Part shown: in pieces, positions 37,966 to 51,405 of the stretch
Layout: each line of letters begins with the position of its first letter
Numbering within the stretch: position 1 is the stretch's first letter
Origin: Bacteroidales bacterium
Lineage (GTDB): Bacteria > Bacteroidota > Bacteroidia > Bacteroidales > Tenuifilaceae
Length of the DNA: 64,000 nt
NCBI GenBank assembly: GCA_018056955.1
Contig: JAGPEQ010000004.1
Coordinates: forward strand, 19,299-83,298
Direction of reading: 5' to 3'
Notes under the pieces: generated by a model
Databases searched by the model: none
What the model saw: the letters and a program-made list of their open reading frames with translations, nothing else
Told to the model about the DNA's origin: nothing
Translations under genes and position numbers: made by a program

Positions 37966-39501
37966 ATGAAAACATACAGGTCTTTAACAATTGGCTTTTT
38001 AGCAACCCTATCAACTCTGGGTTACAACCTTAATGCCCAAAACCTTGCCGATGGCCTTAGGTTTAGCCAAACCCACAATAATGGAACAGCTCGTTTTGTA
38101 TCGATGGGCGGTGCTTTTGGAGCACTGGGAGCCGATTTTTCGTCAATTGCGGTTAACCCTGCCGGTGTAGGGGTATACAAATCAGGCGAATTCACCATTA
38201 CACCATCGTTCAAAACACAAAAAGTATCATCAACCTTTTTAGGTGTATCGGCATCGGATAACAAGAATAGGATTAACCTTGATAATTTAGGCTTTGTAAT
38301 GTCGTTCAAGCCTTATAAATCCGAAGATAAGGGCATCCTGGCATACAACTTATCATTTGGCTACAACAGAACCAACGATTACCACTCTAACGCAATTACC
38401 CTAGGCGATTACAATAACTATTCCATCATGGACTATTTCTCAGCCATTACTAATGGTAAATACACCCCATCGCAGCTAGAGCCAACAACAAACTATAATC
38501 CCTTTAATACGTTAGGAGGTGGAGCATGGGAATCGATTATGGCTAGGAACACCAGGCTGCTTTACAAATATGACTCTGGAACAGGCACCTATGAACCTGC
38601 CATTTACCTTCAAGATTCAGTTAAATATAAGAATATTTCAACTACTGAAGGTGGTTCGGGAGAGTTTACAACCGCTTTTGGTGTTAATATTTCAAATAAG
38701 TTGTATTTGGGTGCATCGTTAGGAATAACTGATTTTAATTACACATTTAATTCAACCTATTCTGAAGATGCAAAAGAAAGCAATCCGTCCAGGCCAAACG
38801 GCGATAGGTTCTACTACATGGATTACAAACAGTATGTAGAAACGAAAGGCTCAGGCTTCAACCTGAAAATTGGAGGTATCTATACTCCGATACCTGAAGT
38901 TCGCATTGGGCTATCGTTCCACACCCCTACATTTTATAGTTTCGACGATGCATTCTCGTCATCGATAATTACAAACTTCGACACAACTGGCACAGAGGTT
39001 ATCTTCCAAAGCAACAGCCCGTTGGGTAGGTATGATTATCATTTTGAAACACCTATGAAGATTACCGGAAGTGTTGCCATTATAATTATGCAAAAGGGAT
39101 TGGTTAGCATTGATATTGAGCATCTCGATTACTCTACCATGCGTTTCCGCCGCGGTGGCGATGGCGACACTTTCTGGGATTTAAATAGCCAAATGGGAAA
39201 CACCTTTAAGAGTGTCACAAACCTAAGGTTTGGTGGAGAGTATAAAATTGGGGATATCGCTCTAAGAGGAGGTTATGCCTACTACCCATCGCCCTACAAA
39301 TCGGGTTTCCTTAACGACAAATCCAAAATTCAGCAGATTTCAGGTGGTATTGGCTACAGAACTGGCAACGTATCAATTGATTTTGCCTACCTAAGAACAT
39401 TACAGGATGTTAAATATGTTTTCTATGATTTGAATATTCCTAGCGTTACCAACAAGGTGCGTGATAGTAGAGTTCTGCTTACTTTTGGTTTTAGATTTTA
39501 G
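37966..39501 (+). CDS. OmpP1/FadL-like outer-membrane transport protein
   Basis: 511 residues with signal peptide ending LNAQ at about residue 25. The N-terminal LADGLRFSQTHNNGTARFVSMGGAFGALGADFSSIAVNPAGVG is the hallmark of the FadL/OmpP1 family (SMGGAF and NPAG). The remainder is a large barrel ending RVLLTFGFRF with an aromatic C terminus, as expected for outer-membrane insertion. FadL relatives pass hydrophobic molecules; the substrate here is unknown. It lies 79 bp after the low-complexity lipoprotein and could share its promoter. Confidence 0.87.
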   Translation: MKTYRSLTIGFLATLSTLGYNLNAQNLADGLRFSQTHNNGTARFVSMGGAFGALGADFSSIAVNPAGVGVYKSGEFTITPSFKTQKVSSTFLGVSASDNKNRINLDNLGFVMSFKPYKSEDKGILAYNLSFGYNRTNDYHSNAITLGDYNNYSIMDYFSAITNGKYTPSQLEPTTNYNPFNTLGGGAWESIMARNTRLLYKYDSGTGTYEPAIYLQDSVKYKNISTTEGGSGEFTTAFGVNISNKLYLGASLGITDFNYTFNSTYSEDAKESNPSRPNGDRFYYMDYKQYVETKGSGFNLKIGGIYTPIPEVRIGLSFHTPTFYSFDDAFSSSIITNFDTTGTEVIFQSNSPLGRYDYHFETPMKITGSVAIIIMQKGLVSIDIEHLDYSTMRFRRGGDGDTFWDLNSQMGNTFKSVTNLRFGGEYKIGDIALRGGYAYYPSPYKSGFLNDKSKIQQISGGIGYRTGNVSIDFAYLRTLQDVKYVFYDLNIPSVTNKVRDSRVLLTFGFRF

Positions 39502-39515
39502 TTGGGTTGCCTTCA

Positions 39516-39552
39516 AAACAGCAAAGGGCGCTAAAGGCGCCCTTTGCTGTTT
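39516..39552. terminator. Strong bidirectional terminator between the FadL-like gene and ftcD
   Basis: 16 bp perfect stem, AAACAGCAAAGGGCGC / GCGCCCTTTGCTGTTT, with loop TAAAG, between convergent genes. Confidence 0.9.
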
Positions 39553-39567
39553 ATTAATTACAATGAT

Positions 39568-41262
39568 CTAAGCCATTATTTTACTTTCAACAATTGATAG
39601 AATTTCAGCCTCCATTTGTTGAGCTTTCTTAACTATCTCGGCACCTCTACTAATGAACTCATTGGCTTTATCCTTATCCTTTAGGCCTGAAGCATTGATT
39701 TTGACGTTAAGGAAAGCCCCCATTACCGCTGAGCGTGCAGCCAAAGCACCAACACCAGCATCGGAAACGGAGTTAGGATTACCATGTTCAGCCATTGCCT
39801 TTATAACCTCCATCGACTCAAAGCAAAGGTTCATGACGCGGAATGGCACCTCGATGGCGTATAGGGTAGCATCCTGTATGGCCTTTGTTCGGGCTGCCTT
39901 TTCCTCGTCGGTTCCCTTGGGTAAGCCAAAGGCTTCCATTATGCGGTTGAACGCAGCAGTATCCTCATCAACCATTTTAATAAGCTGCTCCATGTAAAAC
40001 TTGCCCTTTTCGGCCCAGTTGGAAAATTCTTCCCAGCGATCGTCCCAACCGGGTTTGTGCGATGATAGGTTTGCTACCATGGTAGCAAGTGCAGCGCCAA
40101 AAGCGCCCATGGCTGCCGATATGGAACCTCCGCCAGGAGCAGGCGATTCGGATGCAGTTTCCTGAGTGAAACCCTCAAGCGTTCTGTCAACCAATTTTTT
40201 ACCGGTTTTTTCCTCAAGGATATACTCAATGATTTTCTTATCGGGATCAAATGGGTAAAGCTCATCCAAACCCATTGATTTTACAGCAATCTTTATTATC
40301 TCCCTATCAGGAATACCAAGCGAACGCTGCTGCTTTCGCAGGAAATATTTACCTGCCTCAAGCATGGCGCTAAGGGGAACAACCCCAACAATCTCAGAGC
40401 CGGTAACCCTTAAGCCTCTTTCTGCTGCTTTTTTAGATGCCTCCTCAAAAGCCACATGAATAGGGGTAACGGTTATATCTGTTAAATTGATTGACACCTG
40501 GGCAATTCCATACTCATCAATAAACCATCCAATTGCTTTGCAAGCCTTTAGGGATCCGGGCACCCATATCTCATTGCCGTTCTCATCGGTGGCAATTTTA
40601 CCCGTAACAGGGTTGCCCACACGCATTGGGCGTCCTTTTTCACGGATATCAAATGCTACCGCATTAGCTCGTCGGGTTGATGTGGTGTTAAGGTTAACAT
40701 TGTATGCCACAAGGAAATTGCGTGCTCCCACTGCAATAGCTCCAGTTTTAGGAAGAAATTGTGTTGGGCCAAAATCCGGCTTCCAAGCAGGATCCTGAAG
40801 TTTCTTGGGTAATCCCTCGTACTCGCCTGCCCTACAATTTGCAAGGTTACGGCGCTTTTCCTCAAATGCTGCATACTCATAACAATAAACAGGAATTCCT
40901 AATTCCTCACCAATACGTTTAGCCAGCTTGCGGGCATACTCAACCACCTCGTCCATGGTGATGTTGGCCACCGGAACAAGCGGGCAGACATCGGTTGCGC
41001 CAAATCGTGGGTGAGCACCATGGTGCTTGCTCATATCGATGAGTTCCATTGCCTTCCGGGTTGCCCGAAATGCTGCCTCAACAACCTCATCGGGGGTTCC
41101 CACAAATGTAACTACAGTTCGGTTTGTAGCTTTGCCCGGATCAACATCAATTAACTTAACGCCTTCAACGGCTTCAATCTCATCAGTTATCTGCTTAATA
41201 ATTGTCATATCGCGCCCTTCGGAAAAATTGGGCACACACTCAATTAACTTTTTCAGTGACAT
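39568..41262 (-). CDS. ftcD: Glutamate formimidoyltransferase-cyclodeaminase (bifunctional)
   Basis: 564 residues. The formiminotransferase part (about 1-330) begins LIECVPNFSEGRD and includes SKHHGAHPRFGATDVCP. The cyclodeaminase part (about 365-560) has SPAPGGGSISAAMGAFGAAL. Transfers the formimino group of N-formimino-glutamate to tetrahydrofolate and deaminates it, the final step of one histidine degradation route. hutI and a DUF4197 gene lie upstream on the same strand; hutH and hutU are not in the window. Confidence 0.95.
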   Translation of the reverse strand: MSLKKLIECVPNFSEGRDMTIIKQITDEIEAVEGVKLIDVDPGKATNRTVVTFVGTPDEVVEAAFRATRKAMELIDMSKHHGAHPRFGATDVCPLVPVANITMDEVVEYARKLAKRIGEELGIPVYCYEYAAFEEKRRNLANCRAGEYEGLPKKLQDPAWKPDFGPTQFLPKTGAIAVGARNFLVAYNVNLNTTSTRRANAVAFDIREKGRPMRVGNPVTGKIATDENGNEIWVPGSLKACKAIGWFIDEYGIAQVSINLTDITVTPIHVAFEEASKKAAERGLRVTGSEIVGVVPLSAMLEAGKYFLRKQQRSLGIPDREIIKIAVKSMGLDELYPFDPDKKIIEYILEEKTGKKLVDRTLEGFTQETASESPAPGGGSISAAMGAFGAALATMVANLSSHKPGWDDRWEEFSNWAEKGKFYMEQLIKMVDEDTAAFNRIMEAFGLPKGTDEEKAARTKAIQDATLYAIEVPFRVMNLCFESMEVIKAMAEHGNPNSVSDAGVGALAARSAVMGAFLNVKINASGLKDKDKANEFISRGAEIVKKAQQMEAEILSIVESKIMA

Positions 41263-41287
41263 AATGGTTATGGTGTTTGTTAAAGTT

Positions 41288-41390
41288 CAAAGGTTCTAGG
41301 ATAAAGGTTAAAGGTTAAAGGTTAAAGGTTAAAGGATAAAGGTTAAAGGATAAAGGATAAAGGATAAAGGATAAAAGATTAAAGTTTAAT
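41288..41390. repeat. Heptamer tandem repeats (GGTTAAA / GGATAAA)
   Basis: About 13 consecutive 7-bp units, alternating GGTTAAA and GGATAAA, fill the gap between the DUF4197 gene and ftcD. Single-base differences between units show degeneration rather than recent slippage. It sits inside a likely operon and would be transcribed. Confidence 0.85.
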
Positions 41391-41407
41391 ATCCCTTAAT
41401 TGTTTGT

Positions 41408-42127
41408 TTAGTTATTCCCGAAAACTCGTTTTAGTATGTCAGTTACCCGGGCGGCTGGATCCTTACGGATTTTTAACTCTTCCTGCTCAATTAGGACAAA
41501 AAGACCATCTATAGCCTTTTGGGTCACATAATCGTCGAGATTTGGGTTTACTGCTTTACCTCCAGTTAAAAGGGTTAGCCTATTATAGGTTGTTGCTAAA
41601 GGCTCCCAGTAAGAGGTGAGCTTTACCTTTTGAATAGCCTCATGAACCTGAGGCTTAAAGGCGGCAAATAGTTGCTCAGATGTGTTTTTCCTAAAGTATT
41701 CGGTAGCCGCATTATTAGGGCCCCTCAGTATTCCCATGGCGTCAGTAAACGACATTTTAGTAATAGCGTCAGTAAAAATAGGCAAAGCCTTTTTGGCAGC
41801 CTCCTCGGCAGCGCGATTAAGCGTTAGTGTAAACTCATCGACCTGCTTGGAGAAACCGGCATCGACCAGTGTTTTGCGAACCTTTTCGGCTTCGGGGGGA
41901 AAGGGGATAAAAATCTTGGGGTTTTTGTAAAACCCATCAACCTGCGATGCTAAACCCGTTGAGTTTTTAGCGCCAACGGCTAATGCCTCTTTAAGCCCTT
42001 GAACCACCTCAGCATTGGTAAGTGGCTTACTCCCTGAACCTTGCGGGATAGGGAAATTTGTAGGAATTGATATTTCAGCACATGCCGATATCAATATAGC
42101 TATTGGAAGTAATAAGTTTTTTTTCAT
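41408..42127 (-). CDS. DUF4197 lipoprotein
   Basis: 239 residues from the ATG at 42127, which is 7 bp after the hutI stop and gives a lipoprotein signal (MKKNLLLPIAILISAC); the frame is open to 42160 but that would overlap hutI and bury the signal. DUF4197 spans most of the protein (LTNAEVVQGLKEALAVGAKNS, AFDGLF-like end AIDGLFVLIEQEELKIRKDP, TDILKRVFGNN). Function is unknown; it is probably periplasm-facing on the outer membrane. Position between hutI and ftcD suggests co-transcription but no obvious role in histidine breakdown. Confidence 0.85.
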   Translation of the reverse strand: MKKNLLLPIAILISACAEISIPTNFPIPQGSGSKPLTNAEVVQGLKEALAVGAKNSTGLASQVDGFYKNPKIFIPFPPEAEKVRKTLVDAGFSKQVDEFTLTLNRAAEEAAKKALPIFTDAITKMSFTDAMGILRGPNNAATEYFRKNTSEQLFAAFKPQVHEAIQKVKLTSYWEPLATTYNRLTLLTGGKAVNPNLDDYVTQKAIDGLFVLIEQEELKIRKDPAARVTDILKRVFGNN

Positions 42128-42134
42128 ACTCCAA

Positions 42135-43391
42135 CTATTTATCGTTGATAATACTGCCATTCAGGATAACCGTTTCAATCAAATCGGATGTATAGGCGTA
42201 GGGCATATACTCATAGCTGGGTATTGGCTTGGTAATAAACACGTTTGCCACCTTACCCTTGCAAATGCTTCCGTGTGTATCGGAAATACCCATGGCGTAT
42301 GCACCGTTAATTGTTGTTGCATTTATAACCTCCTCGGGCAACATGCGGAGTTTGATACATCCCAGCGACATGATAAACTTCATATCGCCCGATGGAGAAG
42401 AACCAGGGTTAAAATCGGATGCTAAAGCAATGGGAAGACCCGCGTTGATCATTCTCCGTACGGGAGGGTCAACCATACCCAGGAAAAATGAAGCACCGGG
42501 CAGAAGTGTAGGCATAGTTTCAGTGCCAAGTAGTGCATTAATCTCATCATCGCCAGTGAACTCTAAATGATCGACCGAGAGCGCATTATACTTTACGCCA
42601 ACCTGAATACCACCTGAAAAATCGAGTTCGTTTGCATGGAGTTTGGGCCTAAGGCCATACTTGATTCCTGCCATCAGGATACGCTCAGTATCCTCAACGG
42701 TAAAGAAACCTTTATCGCAAAAAACATCAATATAATCGGCTAAGCCCTCAGATGCAACCAAAGGTATCATCTCGTTAATAATCAAATCAACATACTCACT
42801 TTGTCGGCCTTTATACTCAGCAGGTACTGCGTGAGCGCCAAGAAAGGTTGATTTTATGGTTATAGGCGTAGTTTCCTTTAACCGTTTAATAACCCGAAGC
42901 ATTTTCAACTCACTCTCGGTGGATAAGCCGTAACCGCTCTTGATCTCCACGGCTCCGGTTCCCTTCCTAATTATCTCGTAAATGCGAGCAAGCGATTGGT
43001 TGTAAAGCTCATTTTCAGATGTTTCGGCTAAACGTTTGGCTGAGTTTAGTATACCTCCACCACGTTTAGCTATCTCTTCGTAGGACAGACCCTTTATCTT
43101 GTCGATATACTCTATCTCGCGGCTACCAGCATAAACCAAATGGGTGTGCGAATCGCAGAACGATGGGAAAACCATACGGCCAAACGCATTGTAAATTAGC
43201 ACATCGCCCGAAAGCGATGAAATATCGGGAGCTTTGGACATTGGCCCAAAATCGGCAATTAACCCCTTGTCTATCAGTAAATATGCATTATCAATAGTTT
43301 TCAGCTTGGCCATATCGTTACCGGCTTTCCAAACTGCCGGTTTATCTTCCACCTGAACCAACTTTTTGATATTTAGAATAAGTATTTGCAT
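42135..43391 (-). CDS. hutI: Imidazolonepropionase
   Basis: 418 residues from the ATG at 43391 (ATG at 43403 would add four). Amidohydrolase that opens imidazolone-5-propionate to N-formimino-L-glutamate, the substrate of FtcD downstream. Metal-site motif FCDSHTHLVYAGSRE, the substrate-binding GYGLSTESELKML, HANELDFSGG and SDFNPGSSPS are all present. First gene of hutI - DUF4197 - ftcD on the minus strand. Confidence 0.95.
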   Translation of the reverse strand: MQILILNIKKLVQVEDKPAVWKAGNDMAKLKTIDNAYLLIDKGLIADFGPMSKAPDISSLSGDVLIYNAFGRMVFPSFCDSHTHLVYAGSREIEYIDKIKGLSYEEIAKRGGGILNSAKRLAETSENELYNQSLARIYEIIRKGTGAVEIKSGYGLSTESELKMLRVIKRLKETTPITIKSTFLGAHAVPAEYKGRQSEYVDLIINEMIPLVASEGLADYIDVFCDKGFFTVEDTERILMAGIKYGLRPKLHANELDFSGGIQVGVKYNALSVDHLEFTGDDEINALLGTETMPTLLPGASFFLGMVDPPVRRMINAGLPIALASDFNPGSSPSGDMKFIMSLGCIKLRMLPEEVINATTINGAYAMGISDTHGSICKGKVANVFITKPIPSYEYMPYAYTSDLIETVILNGSIINDK

Positions 43392-43403
43392 GGGCGAATG
43401 CAT

Positions 43404-44023
43404 TTATATGGCCTCGAAGATAGGCAATTAAGATGAATTCTGAAATGTTTTTAAGCAGGTTGTTGGGGGGAGGGTAAAAAAGGGTTGTTTACCATTATTA
43501 AGTGGAAATGGGTCGGAATGCTCGGAATACTCGGAATACTCGGAATGAGTCGGAATGCTCGGAATGAGTCGGATTGAGTCGGATTGAGTCGGAATGAGTA
43601 GGAATGAGTCGGAATATGGTGGAGTTAGAAGAAGTTAGAGGAAGTTTGAGGAAGTTTGAGGAAGTTTGAGTTAGTTAAAAGTGAAAAGTGAAAAGTGAAA
43701 AGAGGAATTGTGGATATGAGGGGGTTAGAGAGAGTTTATGTTCGTTAATCGTTAATCGTGAAACGTGAAACGAAAGGATTTGACCCGTCCTGAAAAATAT
43801 CTAGTCCTGAAATAAGTCTACAGGTTAGAAATAGATTTGAGCGACACAAATATACCGTTAACCGTTAACCGTCAACAATCAACTATCAACTATCAACTAT
43901 CAACCACCAACTGTCAACTATCAACTCAATAATTTTCAAAGAGTTGCACAGAGTTATAAAGAGTTAAACATTGTAATTCAATCAAATAATTATCATCTGT
44001 TACAGTTTAAATTCACGGACAAC
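43404..44023. repeat. Repeat island between hutI and yidC
   Basis: No gene seen. 43499-43615 is a run of 9-10 bp units (TCGGAATGAG, TCGGAATGC, TCGGAATAC), then GAAGTTAGAGGAAGTTTGAG units to 43675, then 7-bp units GTGAAAA (43680-43702), GTTAATC/GTGAAAC (43744-43774), GTTAACC (43856-43872) and CAACTAT (43872-43925). The order CTTTAAGTGG-like lead, CGGAATGAGT units, AAGTTTGAGG units, GTGAAAA units recurs at 52290-52470. Confidence 0.8.
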
Positions 44024-44054
44024 AATAAAGCCAGTCGAAATGACTGGCTTTATT
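44024..44054 (-). terminator. Terminator of yidC
   Basis: 13 bp perfect stem AATAAAGCCAGTC / GACTGGCTTTATT, loop GAAAT. It lies 14 bp beyond the yidC stop. Confidence 0.85.
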
Positions 44055-44067
44055 TATTTTATTTTAT

Positions 44068-45921
44068 CTATTTACCTTTCTTTTTCCTGAGCTGTTCCTG
44101 CTGCTTTGCCATATCCTCGAGTCTTTGTTGCCATTTTGATTTTGTAACGGGTTTCTTGGCATTCTCGTGAAGTTTGGCAAGTATAGCCTTATCATCGACA
44201 AAGCGGCGGAAGAGATAGGTTTGTCCTATGGTTATTACGTTGGATAGCAAGTAGTAGTAACTTAAGCCTGCCGAATAGTTGTTGAACCACAACAACAGCA
44301 TTATAGGCATCATCCAGGTCATCATAAACTTCATACCGGGCATTTGGGCATTGGTATCGCCCATTTGGTCGGTATTCATCTTTGAGGTGATGAAAAGCGA
44401 AACGGCCATCAACAGTGTGAATAAGCTGACATGATCGCCATACCATGGGATACTGAAAGGTAAGTGAAGAATAGAATCGTATGATGAGAGGTCGTCGGCC
44501 CAAAGGAAACTTTGCTGCCTGAGCTCAAATGAGGCGGGGAAGAAACGGAACATGGCAATTAGGATGGGGAATTGGATTAGAATGGGAATACACCCACCCA
44601 TGGGGTTAACCCCTACCTTTTTGTAAAGCGCCATAACAGCCTGCTGCTTCTTGAGTGCGTCTTCCTGCTTGGGATACTTTGCATTTATTTCATCAACCTG
44701 GGGTTTAAGCACCCTCATTTTAGCAGAACTCAAGTATGATTTATAGGTTAAGGGCGAAATAATAATCTTGATAAATATGGTTAAAAGTAAAATAATGAGA
44801 CCATAGCTTGAAATGTACCGGCTGAGGAAATTAAAAACATTGATAACAATATACTTGTTTATCCAACGAATAATATTACGGCCTAATGGAACAACCTTCT
44901 CAAAACCCGAATTGTATGACTTTAAAGTTTTATAGTGATTGGGTCCAAAGAAGAATTTCAGACCGATACTTTCCGATTCCTTATTTTGGAAAGGCAAAGC
45001 CAAGCGGGCGCTAAACTGCTTAACATGCTTTCCATCGTCAATATTAACTGCCTTTAAATCGGCATTAACAAAATGGTCGTTGGCTACAATGATGGATGAA
45101 AAAAACTGATGCTTAAAATCGACCCATTTAATCTTGTTATTCAGCTCCTTTGAATCCTCTTTGCTCCGAGAGCTGAACTCCTCATAATCACCTGTAAAAA
45201 ATTGATAGGCAATTGTTGTGTAGTTACGCTCATTCTCCAAACCCTTTTCAAGACGTAGTAACTTTGAATCCCAAATAAGATCGATGTAACCCAAACGGTT
45301 CCCAATATTCTTTTCCAGGCCAGTAAACTTAATATCAAAGCCGAGCATGTAGCTACCGGGCTTAATTGTATAAATGTAATCGATATAGGAATTACCACCT
45401 GCAGCTAGCCTCATGGTTACTGAAACTGAGTCGGTGGTAGCCGTAATAATACTATCGGTTGTTTGAGGGGTAAAGAATAAATCGTTTGTTTTAACGGCAA
45501 CATTATCGCCCCAGAACTGAAGGCCAAATGTATTTTCATCGCCAGTAAAGAGCACGAGCGGTTCACCCGAATATGTTTTATATTTCTTGAGTTCTACCGA
45601 GTAAATACGGCCCCCTTTAGCTGTAAGGGTAACCCTCATCAGATCGTTCTCAAGGGTGATAAACTTGTTGCTGCCGCTTGCCGCATCGGAAAATAATCCG
45701 AACTGAGTAATGGCCTCCTGTTTCTTGGCACTATCGGAAAGTAAGGCTTTAGCCTGCTCTTCGGCAAGTCGTTTTTGGTGCTCCTCCTCCTGAACACGTG
45801 CAATTGAATCGGCTTTCCGTTGGTATGCCTCACGCTCCTCCTTTGATGGTTGTGTGAGGTAACCAAAGCCAATCATTATAAGAAAAATCAACACTAAACC
45901 AATAACCGTATTCCTATCCAT
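44068..45921 (-). CDS. yidC: Membrane protein insertase YidC
   Basis: 617 residues of the Gram-negative type: N-terminal helix (VIGLVLIFLIMIGFGYL), large periplasmic beta domain (about 80-350), then the conserved five-helix insertase core (SSYGLIILLLTIFIKIIISPLTYKSYLSSAKM, with the hydrophilic-groove Arg replaced in context by Lys/Ser-rich sequence, and GVNPMGGCIPILIQFPILIAMF). The C-terminal basic tail (KSKWQQRLEDMAKQQEQLRKKKGK) is typical for ribosome contact. Followed by its own terminator; pyrG lies 77 bp upstream. Confidence 0.95.
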   Translation of the reverse strand: MDRNTVIGLVLIFLIMIGFGYLTQPSKEEREAYQRKADSIARVQEEEHQKRLAEEQAKALLSDSAKKQEAITQFGLFSDAASGSNKFITLENDLMRVTLTAKGGRIYSVELKKYKTYSGEPLVLFTGDENTFGLQFWGDNVAVKTNDLFFTPQTTDSIITATTDSVSVTMRLAAGGNSYIDYIYTIKPGSYMLGFDIKFTGLEKNIGNRLGYIDLIWDSKLLRLEKGLENERNYTTIAYQFFTGDYEEFSSRSKEDSKELNNKIKWVDFKHQFFSSIIVANDHFVNADLKAVNIDDGKHVKQFSARLALPFQNKESESIGLKFFFGPNHYKTLKSYNSGFEKVVPLGRNIIRWINKYIVINVFNFLSRYISSYGLIILLLTIFIKIIISPLTYKSYLSSAKMRVLKPQVDEINAKYPKQEDALKKQQAVMALYKKVGVNPMGGCIPILIQFPILIAMFRFFPASFELRQQSFLWADDLSSYDSILHLPFSIPWYGDHVSLFTLLMAVSLFITSKMNTDQMGDTNAQMPGMKFMMTWMMPIMLLLWFNNYSAGLSYYYLLSNVITIGQTYLFRRFVDDKAILAKLHENAKKPVTKSKWQQRLEDMAKQQEQLRKKKGK

Positions 45922-45998
45922 CTCAAAAATATTATTCAGTTTAAAATTTAAAATTCAACAAATTGGAGTGAGTGCAAAGGTAGCATTTACACCTTACT

Positions 45999-49624
<3,626 letters not shown>

Positions 49625-49753
49625 AGTTCAAAACTTAACCGGTTATAAATCAGCAGTATTTAAAAAATTTTGCCTACGAAATTACATATAATCGGGCGTA
49701 ACGCAAACAAATTAACGTAAAAGAATAAAGAATAATTGACTGGCAAAACAAAA

Positions 49754-49783
49754 AAAGCCCGATTTTAAAGGGATTCGGGCTGA
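49754..49783 (-). terminator. Terminator of the Hsp20 gene
   Basis: AGCCCGA / TCGGGCT stem with a 12-nt loop, followed on the minus strand by TTTTTTTGTTTTG. 23 bp after the stop codon. Confidence 0.85.
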
Positions 49784-49805
49784 ATAATATTTGCAATATA
49801 AATAC

Positions 49806-50246
49806 TTAGTCAATTTTAATGCTTCTGGGTTTTTGTGGCTTAGCCTCATCGCGCTTGGAAAGGAAAACCGTGAGGATGCCATTCTCGTAACGGGCATCAA
49901 TCTTATTGGTATCAATAGCCTTTCCAACAACAAAGGTTCGCTCAAATGAGCCTGTTAGGAACTCGCAGCGGGTATAAGCCTCACCTTCAACAGGATTATT
50001 TTCCTTCTCGGCGCTAATCTTAAGCATATCATTATCGATACTTACCTTAAAATCGTCCTTTTGGTATCCGGGAGCAGCAACCTCCAAACGAAAGCGCTCT
50101 GGCTCCTCATAGATATTTACGGCTGGATAGCTGAGCCTGGCATTAGCCATTTCGCTGGCCGATTTAACAAAGCTTTCGAACACCCTCTCAAAATCCACCC
50201 CTGTCCTCCTTGAGGCAAGCGGGTTGTAGAAACTTACAAGTGTCAT
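49806..50246 (-). CDS. Small heat-shock protein Hsp20 (alpha-crystallin family)
   Basis: 146 residues from ATG at 50246 (an upstream in-frame ATG at 50282 would add 12 AT-rich codons). ATP-independent holdase for unfolded proteins. The alpha-crystallin domain (about 35-140) shows YEEPERFRLEVAAPGYQKDDF and ends with the beta-strand motif YENGILTVFLSKRDEAKPQ; a short C-terminal extension RSIKID carries an I-x-I-like oligomerisation motif. It has a TAnnTTTG promoter with a palindrome upstream. Confidence 0.93.
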   Translation of the reverse strand: MTLVSFYNPLASRRTGVDFERVFESFVKSASEMANARLSYPAVNIYEEPERFRLEVAAPGYQKDDFKVSIDNDMLKISAEKENNPVEGEAYTRCEFLTGSFERTFVVGKAIDTNKIDARYENGILTVFLSKRDEAKPQKPRSIKID

Positions 50247-50342
50247 AGTATTATAATTTTTAAAGTTGATATTCACATTCACATTTAATATTTAGCTAAT
50301 AGTATGCCATACAGAAAAACAAGTCATTATGTCATATAAATA

Positions 50343-50366
50343 CAAAATTACTATGTCAACATGACA
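50343..50366 (-). promoter_or_regulatory. hsp20 promoter with palindrome in the spacer
   Basis: Minus-strand TAATTTTG (plus coordinates 50343-50350) is an exact -7 match. TGTCAACATGACA (50354-50366), two 5-bp inverted arms, occupies the region between -7 and the expected -33 position, where a repressor could block polymerase. The leader to the ATG at 50246 is about 90 nt. Confidence 0.45.
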
Positions 50367-50731
50367 CTAAAACACCTCGGGAAATCATGAATACTTTTAA
50401 TAACATGCGCATTTTAATAGCATGCGATTTACTTGTGGGTTGATATTTTAAAGTAAACAATGCATGCAGAATTCAGAGTAACCAATCCCATACAACGTCG
50501 TTTAGTTAAGGTTGTTTGTCATTTTGAGTCCCGATATAATAGGGAAAGACTCCGCTGAAACATCTCAACGATGGATGAATATAGATCCTTCGCTCCCCGC
50601 TAGGGCGGGACAGGCCGCTCAGGATGACAAATGAAGTTGTTCGTGTAAGTTGTTCGTTATTCGTGGGATACGACCTCACCCCAGCTCTTTTCCCTGAGAG
50701 GGAATGAAGCGGAAGAAGCAAGCAGAGGCAT

Positions 50732-50872
50732 AAAAGTCTGACCCGACAATGGGTCGGGGGTGGAACGTGGAGGTGGGCCTAGTAAGCGATACCACATGAG
50801 TCACGCCACAGGCGTGGCAAATAGTATCGCGTGGCAGTTCCACCCCCGGGGTACCCATCGGGTCGGGCTTTT
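50732..50872 (+). repeat. 141-nt nested palindrome, candidate structured RNA, copy 2
   Basis: All four helices of copy 1 are present: 50732-50746 with 50858-50872 (15 pairs, including two T-G), 50756-50766 with 50837-50847 (GGGGGTGGAAC, 11 of 11 pairs), 50786-50792 with 50824-50830, and hairpin 50800-50807 with 50811-50818. In the outer helix the C-to-T change at 50737 and the A-to-G change at 50865 each turn a Watson-Crick pair of copy 1 into a T-G pair. Only plus-strand RNA would tolerate these. Confidence 0.6.
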
Positions 50873-51261
50873 CAGCCTTGATTTTCTTTGGTTATTTCTT
50901 GTATCAAGACAAGAAAGAACATGAAAATCACTCTTTGCAATGTTTTTCCTTTGCGATGCAACGATTCAATTTCGCTCTTTGGAATATCATAGCGTGCATC
51001 GCTTTACATACGGGAGTTCCATGGTGTTACAAATATTACGCCCCTACGGGGCTGAAGACGTTATTCGTTGTTCGTGCATCGTTGTTCGTTGTCCGTGAAT
51101 GTCATGTCATTCACTCTGTGAAACACTGTATTACATTGTGTAACTCTGTGTTACTTGTTTTTGATCAGTTCCCAAGACTATTGTCATGTTTACATCTCTT
51201 TAGGGCCGATTAGAGATCCTTCGCTCCCCGCTAGGGCGGGACAGGCCGCTCAGGATGACAA

Positions 51262-51405
51262 GCGGAGCTGACAGTTGATGGTTGATAGTTGGCAGTTGAT
51301 GGTTGACAGTTGATGGTTGATGGTTGATTGTTGATGGCAAAAACACCAAACACCAAACACCAAATACAAAAAACTAAACACCTCTGTACACTGCACACTA
51401 TTCAA
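51262..51405. repeat. Composite heptamer block within copy 2
   Basis: After a REP palindrome come GTTGATG/GTTGATA/GTTGACA units (51265-51330), TGGCAAAAACA, then CCAAACA units (51339-51362), AAAAAACTAAACACCTCTGT and GCACACT units, followed by ATTCAAAA and another REP copy. The same order occurs at 18812-18966 and inverted at 54469-54617. Confidence 0.75.

Noticed and set aside
36745..38014. Antisense and alternate-frame open frames over the low-complexity lipoprotein
   Set aside because: They exist because the gene is made of biased Tyr/Ser/Arg codons; they lack start signals and have composition mirroring the real frame.
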